DNA of 37,225 nucleotides from an uncultured Rhizobiaceae group bacterium (GCA_938044775.1 CALIOE010000065.1:1-37225); one strand, 5' to 3'. Numbered from the stretch's first letter, positions 10,102-19,726 are shown. A program made the numbers and translations. Notes: a model not told the origin generated them from the letters alone.

Positions 10102-10578
10102 TCAGCCGCCATCGATCAGTTGATGCGCCTCGTCCTTTTCGAGAGGTTCAAACCTCGTTGCCAACTTACAAAAGGCGTTGTCGTCGACAAACAGGGATCG
10201 CTCATCCAGGTCTGTGTTTCGCGCTCGAGCCCGGATTAGCATGGTGTCCTCCGAACAGCGAATGTCGTAGAGTTTCACCTCCGCTCCGCACGACCGGCCA
10301 ACGGCGCGGGCCTCATCACGTGATTGTCTTGTCCAGAATCCGAAATCCAAAATGACGTCCCGGTCAAGCTCAAGAATTCGCCGGGCCAGCGTCCAGGCGA
10401 CACTGGATATGCGTTCGTGATATTCCTGGAAACGGTCTTCGGGCGGGTCGGATCCGTAGAGCGAGACCATCCATTCATCGTGGCTGATGCGAAGCGCATG
10501 CTGTTTCCGTTCAAGCTGGACGGCAAAAGTCGTTTTCCCGGAAGCGATGAAGCCATGGAGGAGATGTAGTGTTGCCAT
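10102..10578 (-). CDS. Small P-loop ATPase/kinase (AAA_33 or zeta-toxin-like fold)
   Basis: A 158-residue cytoplasmic protein with Walker A HGFIASGKTTFA at its N-terminus (about residues 8-19), then RISHDEW, where small nucleoside and zeta-like kinases carry a substrate-binding Asp, and DVILDFGFWTRQSRDEAR, which resembles the Walker B plus lid region of AAA_33 kinases. These features point to phosphoryl transfer to a small substrate, but the substrate cannot be named. The ATG at 10578 was chosen because the P-loop follows directly. The upstream gene for an exported protein ends 5 bases before it, so both are probably one transcript. No antitoxin-like partner is visible. Confidence 0.75.
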   Translation of the reverse strand: MATLHLLHGFIASGKTTFAVQLERKQHALRISHDEWMVSLYGSDPPEDRFQEYHERISSVAWTLARRILELDRDVILDFGFWTRQSRDEARAVGRSCGAEVKLYDIRCSEDTMLIRARARNTDLDERSLFVDDNAFCKLATRFEPLEKDEAHQLIDGG

Positions 10579-10583
10579 CAGTC

Positions 10584-11042
10584 TCAGCTGATCTGATCGG
10601 TGGTACAAGTGCTCTTGCGGTCGGGATACCAGGCCCGCGCACTCCACGCCTGGCCAAAATGTTTTTGACTGGCTGTTGCAGCTGCAAAGCCGTCGACGGT
10701 CGTACTGTAAAAATCAAAGCAATTCGCACCCCGCTTCCAGACCTCAAAACAACCGCCTGTAAACCCGGTGTCGGGAGCATACTCAAAGCATATGTTGGAG
10801 CCCTGGAGCTTCATTTTGCCGTGAAACACCTGGCCGTTCTGGCTGTATCGGGTGTTGCCATCCCGGCCAAACTGCTCGGCCCAGGACTGCCCATCTGAAT
10901 ATTCTCCGGTCATTGTCTGGCCGAAAAACAACGCCCGAACCTGCGGAGCCGACAGCAACCCATTGTTTTGCTGCGCTGAAGCCATCTGGCTCCCGGTGAT
11001 CAGTGAAACGAATACCGCAACCCAATTTGACATTTTCTTCAT
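10584..11042 (-). CDS. Exported protein of unknown function
   Basis: The chosen start (ATG at 11042) gives 152 residues and a classical signal peptide: MKKMSN, a hydrophobic stretch, then a predicted cut after SQMASA. Longer in-frame starts exist upstream but would place extra residues before the signal. The mature part has a segment beginning VRALFFGQTMTG, then GNTRYSQNG, and several cysteines (ICFEY, GGCFEVW, NCFDFY) that could form disulfides in the periplasm. It resembles the small exported proteins of unknown function common in rhizobia, possibly a DUF995-type family, but I cannot confirm the family by eye. It precedes the P-loop kinase gene by 5 bases. Confidence 0.7.
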   Translation of the reverse strand: MKKMSNWVAVFVSLITGSQMASAQQNNGLLSAPQVRALFFGQTMTGEYSDGQSWAEQFGRDGNTRYSQNGQVFHGKMKLQGSNICFEYAPDTGFTGGCFEVWKRGANCFDFYSTTVDGFAAATASQKHFGQAWSARAWYPDRKSTCTTDQIS

Positions 11043-11189
11043 TCTGGCTAGAACGCCTCTCATGTTTACGAAGACCGTCAAGACGAAGACCACTTTGTAA
11101 CCGCTCCCTCCCGCGCTCTTCCCCGCGCAGGAACACGGGGAGTGGCAATGGCGCTATGCGTCCTGGGGAAGGTAGGAGCTTGAATATCC

Positions 11190-12221
11190 ATGGGATACAG
11201 AATTGCAGTTGTAGGCGCGACCGGCAATGTTGGCCGAGAAGTGCTTTCTATCCTCGATGAGCGCGGCTTTCCCGCAGACGACGTTGTGGCGCTGGCTTCG
11301 CGCCGCAGCCAGGGAACTGAAGTTTCATTTGGCGACAAGGTGTTGAAGGTCAAGGCGCTGGACACACACGATTTTTCGAACACGGATATTGCAATCATGT
11401 CCGCAGGCGGAGCGCTGTCGACCAAGATGTCGCCAAAAATTGGCGCGAGTGGCTGTGTCGTTATCGATAATTCTTCAGCGTTCCGGTACGATCCTGATGT
11501 GCCGCTGATTGTGCCGGAAGTGAACGCCGACGCGATCGAGGGTTTTTCCAAAAAGAACATCATTGCAAATCCAACTTGCTCACCGGCCCAATTGGTCGTA
11601 GCCCTGAAGCCGCTGCATGATCGGGCAACTATCAAACGACTGGTTGTGTCCACCTACCAGTCTGTCTCCGGCGCCGGCAAAGACGCTATGGACGAATTGT
11701 TTAACCAGACCCGTGCAGTTTTTGTGGCCGATCCGATCGAAAACCAGACATTCACCAAACGTATCGCCTTCAACTGCATTCCTCACATCGATGTGTTCAT
11801 GGATTCCGGTGAAACCAAGGAAGAGTGGAAGATCACGGCAGAGACGAAAAAGATGCTGGATCCCAGGATCAAAGTAACGGCCACGGCTGTACGTGTTCCG
11901 GTTTTTGTTTCGCATTCCGAGGCGGTCAACATTGAATTCGAAGAGGAACTCTCGGCCGAGGAAGCGCGTAGCATTTTGCGGGAATCACCCGGGTGTCTGG
12001 TCATCGACAAACGCGAGGATGGCGGATACATCACGCCTTATGAGGCTGCCGGAGAAGACGCCACCTACATTTCGCGCATCCGTGAAGACTCCACAATCGA
12101 CAACGGTCTCAATATGTGGGTTGTCAGCGATAACCTGCGAAAGGGAGCGGCGCTTAACACGGTCCAGATCGCGGAACTGCTGGTTAACAGAGGGCTGTTG
12201 ACTGACCGCAAAGCGGCTTAG
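11190..12221 (+). CDS. asd: Aspartate-semialdehyde dehydrogenase
   Basis: Reduces aspartyl phosphate to aspartate semialdehyde with NADPH, the branch step toward lysine, threonine and methionine. The protein has 343 residues. The N-terminal VVGATGNVGREVL is the dinucleotide-binding loop. The nucleophile is Cys130 in ANPTCSPAQ; the usual context is NPNCST, so both flanking positions are altered while the cysteine is kept. The downstream substrate and base region contains RVPVFVSHSEA. AGGAG lies 11 bases before ATG. The gene is followed by a 9-bp stem hairpin shared with the convergent hemY-like gene. dapA, the next step toward lysine, is about 9 kb away. Confidence 0.97.
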   Translation: MGYRIAVVGATGNVGREVLSILDERGFPADDVVALASRRSQGTEVSFGDKVLKVKALDTHDFSNTDIAIMSAGGALSTKMSPKIGASGCVVIDNSSAFRYDPDVPLIVPEVNADAIEGFSKKNIIANPTCSPAQLVVALKPLHDRATIKRLVVSTYQSVSGAGKDAMDELFNQTRAVFVADPIENQTFTKRIAFNCIPHIDVFMDSGETKEEWKITAETKKMLDPRIKVTATAVRVPVFVSHSEAVNIEFEEELSAEEARSILRESPGCLVIDKREDGGYITPYEAAGEDATYISRIREDSTIDNGLNMWVVSDNLRKGAALNTVQIAELLVNRGLLTDRKAA

Positions 12222-12236
12222 AACATTCTGACCAGA

Positions 12237-12264
12237 GCGGGCGATGGGTGCCACTATCGCCCGC
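12237..12264. terminator. Hairpin between convergent asd and hemY-like genes
   Basis: A perfect 9-bp stem GCGGGCGAT/ATCGCCCGC with a 10-base loop lies in the 53-bp gap between two converging genes. There is no clear T-run on either side, so it may stop or protect transcripts from both directions rather than act as a classic intrinsic terminator. Confidence 0.5.
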
Positions 12265-12274
12265 AATAGCAGTC

Positions 12275-14032
12275 CTAGAAGAAAGTCGCTTTGTGTTTGT
12301 CAGCCTGATCATCTGCAATGCCAGGGTCGTCCGGGCGGTGATCGATCACGCCGTCACTGTCTTCGTCAAAATTCGTGTTGGTAAATGGAGATGCGGATTT
12401 GGCTTTGCCGCCATTGCTGGCTGCGAGATCAGGTTCGGTCGATTCATCGGCGGTTTCTTCGGTCGACGAACCTTCGCCGACGGTCGATACGGGATCGGCC
12501 ACGGAATCAGATGACTTGTCCTCTTCTTCGCTGTGGTCTTCCGCTGACTGCGGGGTGGCGATCTTTTCGTCTGCATTGCGGTCATGCGACGCGACACTTG
12601 CCGTGGCCAGACCGGCTGCGACAGCATCTGCAGCACTGGGCCGAGAGGGTTCGTTGATAATTTCATCCTGCTCCAGAACCGGTTCAGGCTCTGGAAGCGG
12701 TTGGTTTGCAAGCTTGCTGTAATCAATGGCTTCCACCGAACCGAGCTGCTCGGCGGGGTTTTTCCATTCAAATGTATCAAGCTGTCCGGTTATCGGAGAG
12801 CATGGCGCCCAGGACTTTGAAACCACACCGTCGGCGGTCCAGGCTGCGTCTCTGGGGGAGCCAACCGCACGCGCCAGCCACTCCCGCACGCGTCCGCGGT
12901 CTCCATGTTGTCCCTCTTCAATATCTGCCATCAGCAAAAATGCGCGCTCGGAGGGATTGTCAGCCAGAACACCTTCCATCGCATCGCGGGCGACATCCCA
13001 TTCAGCGGCGTCGGCGGCGGCTGTTGCAATCGCGAATTTTCCTTCGGTCGACCCTGCATTTTTTGATGCCAGCGAACGGGCCCGCTTAAGGCGGTCCGTT
13101 GCAGCGTCACCGGCATGAATATGAGTATAGGCAGCAGCGATTTCGGGGTGAGGTGCGCGTTTCCAGGTGGTCTCCAGAACCTTGGCCGCCTTTCGTGTGT
13201 CGCCCATTCGAGTGCATATTTGCGCGGCAAGAACAGCGGCCGGTACGAGGTCGGGTGCCAGTTTGTGCGCCGCGAGCGCATGGGTTTTCGCCATCTCCGG
13301 GTCGCTGTTTTCTTCCTTAATGGCCAGTCCGGTCAAAACCACCGCGCGTTTGCGGCTGTATTCGGGCCTCTCGTAGAGACCGCTGGCGCGGTTGTTGTCC
13401 AGCGTGCGGATGGCGCCCTCCCAATCGCCCTCAAGCGATTGGGACTTGAGCACCGCTTGCGCGGCCCAGGGCGTACCGGGGGCATGATCAATCGCCTGTT
13501 TGGCAAAGTGGGCAGCAGCTTCGCTGGCCTTTTCCTTTTCGGCCTCAACATAAAGGCCACGCAGGCCCAGGAGTTTTGTCTCTTCATTGTCGAGCATGGA
13601 CTCGAACTGGCCTCGGGCGTCTTCGCGACGACCTTCCAGCAAGGCTGTCTGGGCGTCTAACATGGCAACGAGAGGTTCGTATTCAAGCAGCTTGCCGGAT
13701 TCCTTCGAGAGTTTACGCGCCAATGGAGCGTTTCCTGCTCCGGCCGCAACCAATCCCTTCGAAAGAGCAGCATAGCCTTTGTCCCGGCGGCGACCTTTAC
13801 GCCATCGACCAAAGGTTTGCGGTGATTTCAGTATTCCCGAAATAATCCACCAGGCGGCCATGACCACGGCAACGATTGAGGCGAGGCCGATGACGGCCTG
13901 CAGCAGACTGATCTGGACCTCGGTGTCCAGCCACGGCCATTGAACGGTTACGGTCCCAGGGTTGTCGGCCAGCCACGCAAAGGCGATTGCCAGGGCAAAA
14001 AGAATGACGAAGAAAATGGCGATCAGGATCAT
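12275..14032 (-). CDS. HemY-like TPR membrane protein
   Basis: Inner-membrane protein of the HemY N-terminal family, found beside haem genes in Proteobacteria; its molecular role is unsettled. The protein has 585 residues. The N-terminus has two transmembrane segments (about 1-20 and 44-66) around the family motif NPGTVTVQWPW. A helical repeat region of TPR type runs from about 90 to 420, with AALSKGLVAAGAGN at its start. The segment containing WTADGVVSKSWAPCSP is conserved in alphaproteobacterial members. The last 120 residues are acidic and low complexity, ending with an EF-hand-like DEDSDGVIDHRPDDPG stretch. It lies downstream of hemD and the mitofilin-like gene, the usual order. Confidence 0.85.
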   Translation of the reverse strand: MILIAIFFVILFALAIAFAWLADNPGTVTVQWPWLDTEVQISLLQAVIGLASIVAVVMAAWWIISGILKSPQTFGRWRKGRRRDKGYAALSKGLVAAGAGNAPLARKLSKESGKLLEYEPLVAMLDAQTALLEGRREDARGQFESMLDNEETKLLGLRGLYVEAEKEKASEAAAHFAKQAIDHAPGTPWAAQAVLKSQSLEGDWEGAIRTLDNNRASGLYERPEYSRKRAVVLTGLAIKEENSDPEMAKTHALAAHKLAPDLVPAAVLAAQICTRMGDTRKAAKVLETTWKRAPHPEIAAAYTHIHAGDAATDRLKRARSLASKNAGSTEGKFAIATAAADAAEWDVARDAMEGVLADNPSERAFLLMADIEEGQHGDRGRVREWLARAVGSPRDAAWTADGVVSKSWAPCSPITGQLDTFEWKNPAEQLGSVEAIDYSKLANQPLPEPEPVLEQDEIINEPSRPSAADAVAAGLATASVASHDRNADEKIATPQSAEDHSEEEDKSSDSVADPVSTVGEGSSTEETADESTEPDLAASNGGKAKSASPFTNTNFDEDSDGVIDHRPDDPGIADDQADKHKATFF

Positions 14033-14064
14033 GGTTTACTCGTGGTGCAGCGCAGTACGCTGGA

Positions 14065-15657
14065 TTATTGCGACAGCAGAAATGTCTGAACGGTTTCGGA
14101 AAGCAGGTTGTTTGCCGATAGTCGGGCAAGCAGATCGTTGTGCCAATCGGAAGAGGCCGCTTTCCCGGCGTCCGGAAGAGAATTCCACTCATCGGACGCC
14201 TTCTGAAGATCGTTGGCCTGAAGGGCAGCCCCAATTCGCGAAAGAATTGCAACTGGTGTGTCACCGTCTACGGGGCCCAGTGGTTTGACCTTGATCAATC
14301 CTTTGGCACCAGACAGCAATCTGGATACAGCATCGCCATCTTTCTTTGGGGCAAGTGCCAAAAGTATTTCGTCACTGACACCAGAGAAACTTTCGCCAAG
14401 AGCTGCAAGTGTCGGGATGCCGGAATCGGCGCTGGATTCCAGAGCGGAAAAATCGGCATCAGCGGCAACGGCCTTAAGAGTCTGCAGCGTCTCCCTATAG
14501 GGGAGGCCCTGATCAATCCGGCTTTTCAATGCCGCCGCGGCAAGGGCTTGCGCGGTTTTTCTGTCGGCGCCATTCTTGCTGCGTTCCATCAGATCGTTCA
14601 GTGCCGTCTTTTGCTCTTCGGCCCGGGACTTTACTTCATCGACCGAACGCTCCAGCGCAGCAAGAGCTTCGCCGGCGCCTGCATTGGCGTCAGCTTTTTG
14701 ATTCAGAAGAGTGGTCGTTTCTTCAATCCTGGCGAGCTTGTTGCCGAGCGCTCCGATCTTGTCATTTACTGTGGCCTCGAGTGCGGGAACTGCTGTCTGC
14801 AGTGCCAACAGTCCGGCGCTTTCAGCCTGTGGTTTCTCAGCCGCGCGCTTCAGGCCTTCCAATTCGGAATTCAGAGCTGAAATCTGTTCCGTAAGGGCTT
14901 TCAGCCCCGCACCTTCACCGGCCGCTCCCGACGATATGGTCTCTTTCAAAGCATCCAGCGCCGTTTTTGTTTCTGACAGGCCGCCCTCCAGCTCGGCAAG
15001 CCTTGCCGCCGTTTCAACAGTGGCGGAGCCTCCTGTTTCCGTATTGGTAGCAGCCAGTTCTGCAATCTTCTTTGAAAGGCGCTCCTCAAGTTGTGCTGAT
15101 GATTCGACGTTGCCGCGCTCCAGCTCCGAGAGCCTTGAATCAAGTTTGCTCGTCGATTGCTGCAAAAGATCGTTGGAAACATAATCCCCAGAGACCGGGC
15201 CGAATGCCGGAAGCAGTCCGGCATATTGCAGCAAACCGCCACCACCAAGCGCAACGGCTCCGCCGATAAGCGCGGCGACGAAGCTGTTTGAGCGGCGCGA
15301 ACCGGGATTTACCGGTTGAGAACCGGTTGACCCTGGGGGAGGTGTTGAAGTTGTTGCTTTGGTCTTTTCAGCCGCCTCATCGGCGTTCGCGCGTGAACCC
15401 GATATGTTGTCAGCACGGGTCCCCGTATCGGCTTTTTTCGTCGTTGACTTCGGAACCGACGCCCCTCGCTGGGTTGGCGCTTTCTTTTCCGTTGCTGCAG
15501 TATCCTGCTTTCCCTTCGTTGCGACAGTTTCCGCCTCAAGTTCGATGGTGACAGGCCGGGCGGTCTTCTTTGCGTGTCTGGGAGCCCGCGCCGGTTTTTC
15601 CGGCGTTGGCCTGCCGGTCTTGCTGGTTCCGGCTTTTGGATTGGCAGGTTTTTTCAT
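14065..15657 (-). CDS. Mitofilin (Mic60)-like membrane protein
   Basis: 530-residue inner-membrane protein, the alphaproteobacterial counterpart of the mitochondrial cristae protein Mic60. The N-terminal 125 residues are Lys/Ala/Pro/Thr-rich and cytoplasmic. One transmembrane segment follows (SFVAALIGGAVALGGGGLLQ), then a long coiled coil rich in E, K, A and L, and a C-terminal mitofilin-like domain with LSGAKGLIKVKPLGPVDGD. I chose ATG at 15657; a TTG four codons upstream is possible, and neither has a convincing ribosome site. It lies between hemD and the hemY-like gene, the known context of bacterial Mic60. The envelope-shaping role is inferred from the family. Confidence 0.85.
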   Translation of the reverse strand: MKKPANPKAGTSKTGRPTPEKPARAPRHAKKTARPVTIELEAETVATKGKQDTAATEKKAPTQRGASVPKSTTKKADTGTRADNISGSRANADEAAEKTKATTSTPPPGSTGSQPVNPGSRRSNSFVAALIGGAVALGGGGLLQYAGLLPAFGPVSGDYVSNDLLQQSTSKLDSRLSELERGNVESSAQLEERLSKKIAELAATNTETGGSATVETAARLAELEGGLSETKTALDALKETISSGAAGEGAGLKALTEQISALNSELEGLKRAAEKPQAESAGLLALQTAVPALEATVNDKIGALGNKLARIEETTTLLNQKADANAGAGEALAALERSVDEVKSRAEEQKTALNDLMERSKNGADRKTAQALAAAALKSRIDQGLPYRETLQTLKAVAADADFSALESSADSGIPTLAALGESFSGVSDEILLALAPKKDGDAVSRLLSGAKGLIKVKPLGPVDGDTPVAILSRIGAALQANDLQKASDEWNSLPDAGKAASSDWHNDLLARLSANNLLSETVQTFLLSQ

Positions 15658-15762
15658 GGGGCCATTCAATGCGAGAGGGTGTGTTCACATTCAACAACTT
15701 TGAATGCACAAACGTGGAGAAAACCTACCGCAGGCGCGGTGACGGGGTAAAGGCTTTTGCCC

Positions 15763-16476
15763 TTATAAGTTTTTCTGCAACAGGCCCCGCAAGGACTTTT
15801 CGCTTACTTCCTCCGGGTGTCGCGCCAGTGCGGCAAAATCGCCGGGTAAGCTCTCACCGATTTCTTTACTCAATACATAAAGGGGCGGAGATTGCCCGGC
15901 ATCGCCCAGCAACCTTGCAAAGCAGGATGCGGTCCTCGCTGAGTAAAGAAGAACGCCATCGATTTCTCCCTTTTTCAGGGCTGATTTCGTTTTCACACCG
16001 AAACTGTCTTTCTCTATCATGCGATACACCGGCCAGCTGACGCAGTGAATTCCTGTCGGTTTGAGAAGCGATTCCATGTCGTGCGCTGTTTCCTGTGCAC
16101 ACGGGTACAGCAACAAAAGGTCGGTTGTGGTGCCGGGTTGAGCGAGCCATTCTGGTATCATCTGCGCCAGGCGTGTCGCCGAGCCCTGCACAGAATGGCA
16201 CTTTTTGAAGCCAGCCTTCCGGGCCCTTTCAGCGGTTACTGTCCCGGTGGCAAAGACCGGCAGGTTTTGACGCACCTGCGGTCCGATCACTTTTTCAAGA
16301 GACGCGACAGCATTGACGCTAGTCAGAATAATCCCGCCAAATTCGCCCGCTGGAAATGCGGTATCGAGTGCTTCTGATTGCAGCAGCGGGTCGATCAAAC
16401 AACTGTGCCCATCCATCTCCAGTAGTTTTGAAGTCCCAACGGCCTGTTCTAGAGGTCTGGTAATCAAGAGATGCAC
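15763..16476 (-). CDS. hemD: Uroporphyrinogen-III synthase
   Basis: Closes and isomerises hydroxymethylbilane to uroporphyrinogen III in tetrapyrrole synthesis. The protein has 237 residues, normal for the family. The N-terminus LLITRPLEQA, the GIILTSVNAV segment, FATGTVTAERARKAGF and the late VLLYSARTA strand follow the HemD pattern of two alpha/beta lobes; overall sequence identity in this family is always low. The start is GTG at 16476, whose G is also the last base of the upstream gene's TAG stop. hemC, the usual neighbour, is absent: the gene directly upstream encodes a heparinase-family protein. Confidence 0.88.
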   Translation of the reverse strand: MHLLITRPLEQAVGTSKLLEMDGHSCLIDPLLQSEALDTAFPAGEFGGIILTSVNAVASLEKVIGPQVRQNLPVFATGTVTAERARKAGFKKCHSVQGSATRLAQMIPEWLAQPGTTTDLLLLYPCAQETAHDMESLLKPTGIHCVSWPVYRMIEKDSFGVKTKSALKKGEIDGVLLYSARTASCFARLLGDAGQSPPLYVLSKEIGESLPGDFAALARHPEEVSEKSLRGLLQKNL

Positions 16477-18245
16477 TATGGCGACCCGCCATCGCCAAGC
16501 CCGTCCAGAAGATCCTTGCTTTCAGGGTTCTTCTTGCGGGAACTTCTGGGATTCTTGCGTCGTCGCTCGAATGCCCAGCGAATTTCCTCGATGTTATCAC
16601 TCTTTGCTGTAACGACAATCTGTTCGGTCTTGCGTGGCTGCCCTGGTCCTGAAAACAGGATGCTTTCGGAAAGCCGGATCGGGGCATCGACGCAGGTAAA
16701 CGTCCAGGCGTCATTGTTCGGAGCGGCAAGCAGAATGGACTTTCCGCTCGACAGAAGACTGGCGCTGATTTGCGGGGGTACATGGAAGCGCAGCTCGATG
16801 GTGTGACTGCTGCGCTTCTGCTCGGCTTTGGTCGGCAAAAAACTGTCGGCCCCGTTCAGCGTGTTACCGTCGTTTGACAATTGTATCTGTCGGCGGTGCA
16901 GAAGACCGAAATTGCGCACATAGCCATCGTGACTGGTGTCCAGCTCCTCGAAGCCTTCCAATGAATTGCGGTTGCAGGTCACTTCCTGGGGAGCTCTTAT
17001 AAGCGGTGACGGAAGGAAATTCTGCAGGGCTGGTACAGCCGCAAAACGGCAGGATGCCGTGTCATTGATGCTGGCCGTCGAATGGGCTGCTGTTGCGCGT
17101 ATATAGGGGGCATAGGTGGAAAAACTGCTGTCGGGGCTGCCGCAGTTCATGACAAATCGATTTGCTCCCGAGGCCAGCTCAAATGACAGGCAGCCAGCCA
17201 TGGCCCGGCGAGCGGTAGCGCGGCTGATGGGCTTTCCCGTATCCATGATGACGGTCGTGTCACCATGAGCCAGCCGCTCATACCCAGAAAACGGTGCCGA
17301 TTGCTGGCCCTTGCCGCGCGAATCGTCAAACCTGAGGATGTTGGCCATCAGATTCTGCGGTGTCTGGCCGGTTCCGTTGAACTGGGCGAGTTCGCCATTT
17401 GAATGACGGAAGAAACGCAATGCCGACATCATTCTGTCGATTGCAGAAAGCAGCTCATGGGAAGGGCTCTGCCCAAGTTTGCTGTAAGTCTGACGCAGCG
17501 GCAGCAAATCGGCCAGCAGTTCGACAAGAATGACCGGATTGCGCGAGATGTGCCCGCCATCGGGCAAGATCTGACGGTCGAGGTCGCGGTCGAGATCTCG
17601 TGTTGCCTGCCGGATTGCGCGCTCTCTGCCGGCAAGGCACAGGGCTGAATAAGTCAGAGCGATGTAAACATGCAGTCGTGGATAGCCATCCCGTGCGCGG
17701 GAGGCGAGTTGCTGCAGATAGCGGGTCTGAACCATCAAAGACCGCATAAAGCTCTGATGCTGTGCGGTCTCGCTGCCTCGGACGAGCATTGGCGCATGGC
17801 ACAACCAGGAGATCAGCCGCTTGGCTGTAATATCGGGGTCCCACGCAGCATGTCGGGAATTGCTGCCGATCTGGTCAATCCAGTCACCGACAAGGGTCCC
17901 CGCATTGGCACGGGCAAGGTCTGTTCCGGCCAAATGAAGATGACGAAGCCAGCCAAAGCCGTGCAGGGCATCGTGCCATTCCTGCGATGGCGGTTGTATT
18001 GAAAAAGGCGAAGAACCGCGAGTGCTGACATGGTCTTCGCCAAATGCAAAATGCCCAGCATAAATGGCCGTTGCGAGACCCGGATCGGCGGGGTGCAGGT
18101 CTTGCGGGGTCGCCATAAGACTATGCGGCGCAGCACCTGAATAAGGCAGCCGCCAAAATCGCCCCGAGCGCACCCGGCGCCCGACCCGGCGCAGGGCCTC
18201 GCCCGCTACCAGGGGCGGTATCAGCAAAAAGTCGGGTGCGTTCAT
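16476..18245 (-). CDS. Heparinase II/III family protein
   Basis: Member of the heparinase II/III family common in Rhizobiales beside rsmB; it presumably acts on a uronic-acid-containing polysaccharide, though the natural substrate is unknown. The protein has 589 residues from ATG 18245; a TTG at 18269 would add eight. The N-terminal half is an alpha/alpha toroid with FGWLRHL and AWDPDITAKRLISWLCHAP. The C-terminal beta-sandwich starts near SGYERLAHGDTTVIMDTG, with the conserved FVMNCGSPD and RATAAHSTASIND, which contains a candidate catalytic histidine. No signal peptide is evident. The stop overlaps the hemD start by one base. Confidence 0.88.
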   Translation of the reverse strand: MNAPDFLLIPPLVAGEALRRVGRRVRSGRFWRLPYSGAAPHSLMATPQDLHPADPGLATAIYAGHFAFGEDHVSTRGSSPFSIQPPSQEWHDALHGFGWLRHLHLAGTDLARANAGTLVGDWIDQIGSNSRHAAWDPDITAKRLISWLCHAPMLVRGSETAQHQSFMRSLMVQTRYLQQLASRARDGYPRLHVYIALTYSALCLAGRERAIRQATRDLDRDLDRQILPDGGHISRNPVILVELLADLLPLRQTYSKLGQSPSHELLSAIDRMMSALRFFRHSNGELAQFNGTGQTPQNLMANILRFDDSRGKGQQSAPFSGYERLAHGDTTVIMDTGKPISRATARRAMAGCLSFELASGANRFVMNCGSPDSSFSTYAPYIRATAAHSTASINDTASCRFAAVPALQNFLPSPLIRAPQEVTCNRNSLEGFEELDTSHDGYVRNFGLLHRRQIQLSNDGNTLNGADSFLPTKAEQKRSSHTIELRFHVPPQISASLLSSGKSILLAAPNNDAWTFTCVDAPIRLSESILFSGPGQPRKTEQIVVTAKSDNIEEIRWAFERRRKNPRSSRKKNPESKDLLDGLGDGGSP

Positions 18246-18331
18246 TGCCCTGCATGCGTTCGGTTTCAATATCGAATCGCCACAATAGAACGGAACGCTG
18301 CGTCAGAACATTGGCGGTACCGTAAGAATCA

Positions 18332-19726
18332 TCAAACTTTGCGGAACCGCGCGGCAAAGAAGCCGTCCAAACCTGTAAAACGGCGGCAATCGACGGTCGA
18401 TCCGGAGGGTGCGGGGATGTTCTGCAAATGACAGGGCAGAGTCCGAACGGTGCCTTGTCCGGTGATAAAGTCGGCGATGCCGAAGACCTCATCGGCGGAG
18501 ACAGGGTCTGGTTCGAGGTCATTCAAACCCTTGATAACTTTGGCGTAAACGTCTTCCCCTTCGGCTCGGTCGAGCGAACAATTGGCGAATACCAACCGTC
18601 CGCCAGGCCGCAGCCAACGGGTAGCGTGCAGAATCATTTTTTCCTGCAGGGCGGCCAGTTCGGCCACAAGGTCGGGCGTCTTTGCCCATTGAACGTCCGG
18701 ATGGCGGCGCATCGTGCCGGTGGAGGAACAGGGCGCATCGAGTAGTATTGCATCGAAGGTTTTCGTCGGCTGCCACTCAAAAAGATCGCAATTCGTCCAT
18801 TCCGCTTTCAATTTCAGGCGTTCGAAATTCGACTTGAGGCGCACCATGCGGTCTTTTGAGGCCTCGACAGCTGTGATTCGGCCCTCCGCAAATGCCAGTT
18901 GCGCAGTCTTGCCGCCCGGCGCCGCGCACAGATCGGCGACATTCAGACCCCGAATGTCTCCCAGAAGCCGCGCTGGAATTGAGGCGGCGGCATCTTGAAT
19001 CCACCAGTCTCCTGTATTGTAACCCGGCCAGGTCTCGACCTTGCCCGGTCGGTCTACCCGTACTGTGTTACCAAAAACCACGACACCACCGAGCCGGTCG
19101 GCCCAGCCTTGCGGGTCTTCTCGCACCGTTAGGTCGATCAGCGGTTCCAGCATCTGCTGGGCTGCAATTGCCTCAGCCCTTTCACGGCCATATGCCTTCT
19201 TTGTCCGTTTGAACAACCACGGGGCCATCGCAGTTTTTGCAAAACCCTCTACCTCCAGCCTGGCCAGCAATTGTGATTTCTCCCGGGTCATCCGGCGCAG
19301 GACTGCATTCGCCAGACTGGCAAAACGGGTGGAGCGCTTTTCATTGCTGATCGATGTAACCGCCAGATCAACGGCTGCACTGTCGGGAACGTTCATGAAC
19401 AGGATCTGGGCCGCCGCCACATGCAGCGTGTGGTGAAGGTGCCGTGCGTTCCTGGGTGGTGGTCTTTTCATCAACTGATCAAAGACAAACAGAATCTGAC
19501 CGCGGTGTCGAAATGCGGTGGTGGCAATGGCCCGGACCAGATTTCTGTCATCGTCTGTCAGTTTTTTATAGGCTGGTGGTCCGTGGCGCGTGTCGAGCAG
19601 CCCGTCGAGACCGCGGCCGTCATCGATGACCCGCGTGAGAACGGTCGCCGCTACCGCCCTGCTTGCGAGCCCCTGCTTGCTCTTGCCTACGCCGTCTTTC
19701 AGCGCGGCTGCTGTATCGCCGGTCAA
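18332..19726 (-). CDS. rsmB: 16S rRNA m5C methyltransferase, RsmB (Sun) family
   Basis: SAM-dependent methyltransferase expected to form m5C967 in 16S rRNA. The protein has 464 residues: a NusB-like RNA-binding domain (about 20-150, with [13 protein letters not shown] and LANAVLRRM), then a Rossmann methyltransferase domain. The SAM loop is [16 protein letters not shown] (about 264-279). The two catalytic cysteines are in DAPCSSTG and [12 protein letters not shown]. The start is TTG at 19726, overlapping the htpX stop as TTGA, which indicates translational coupling; no later start keeps the NusB domain intact. Product recognition is firm, though the exact modified base is by family analogy. 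Confidence 0.93.
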   Translation of the reverse strand: MTGDTAAALKDGVGKSKQGLASRAVAATVLTRVIDDGRGLDGLLDTRHGPPAYKKLTDDDRNLVRAIATTAFRHRGQILFVFDQLMKRPPPRNARHLHHTLHVAAAQILFMNVPDSAAVDLAVTSISNEKRSTRFASLANAVLRRMTREKSQLLARLEVEGFAKTAMAPWLFKRTKKAYGRERAEAIAAQQMLEPLIDLTVREDPQGWADRLGGVVVFGNTVRVDRPGKVETWPGYNTGDWWIQDAAASIPARLLGDIRGLNVADLCAAPGGKTAQLAFAEGRITAVEASKDRMVRLKSNFERLKLKAEWTNCDLFEWQPTKTFDAILLDAPCSSTGTMRRHPDVQWAKTPDLVAELAALQEKMILHATRWLRPGGRLVFANCSLDRAEGEDVYAKVIKGLNDLEPDPVSADEVFGIADFITGQGTVRTLPCHLQNIPAPSGSTVDCRRFTGLDGFFAARFRKV

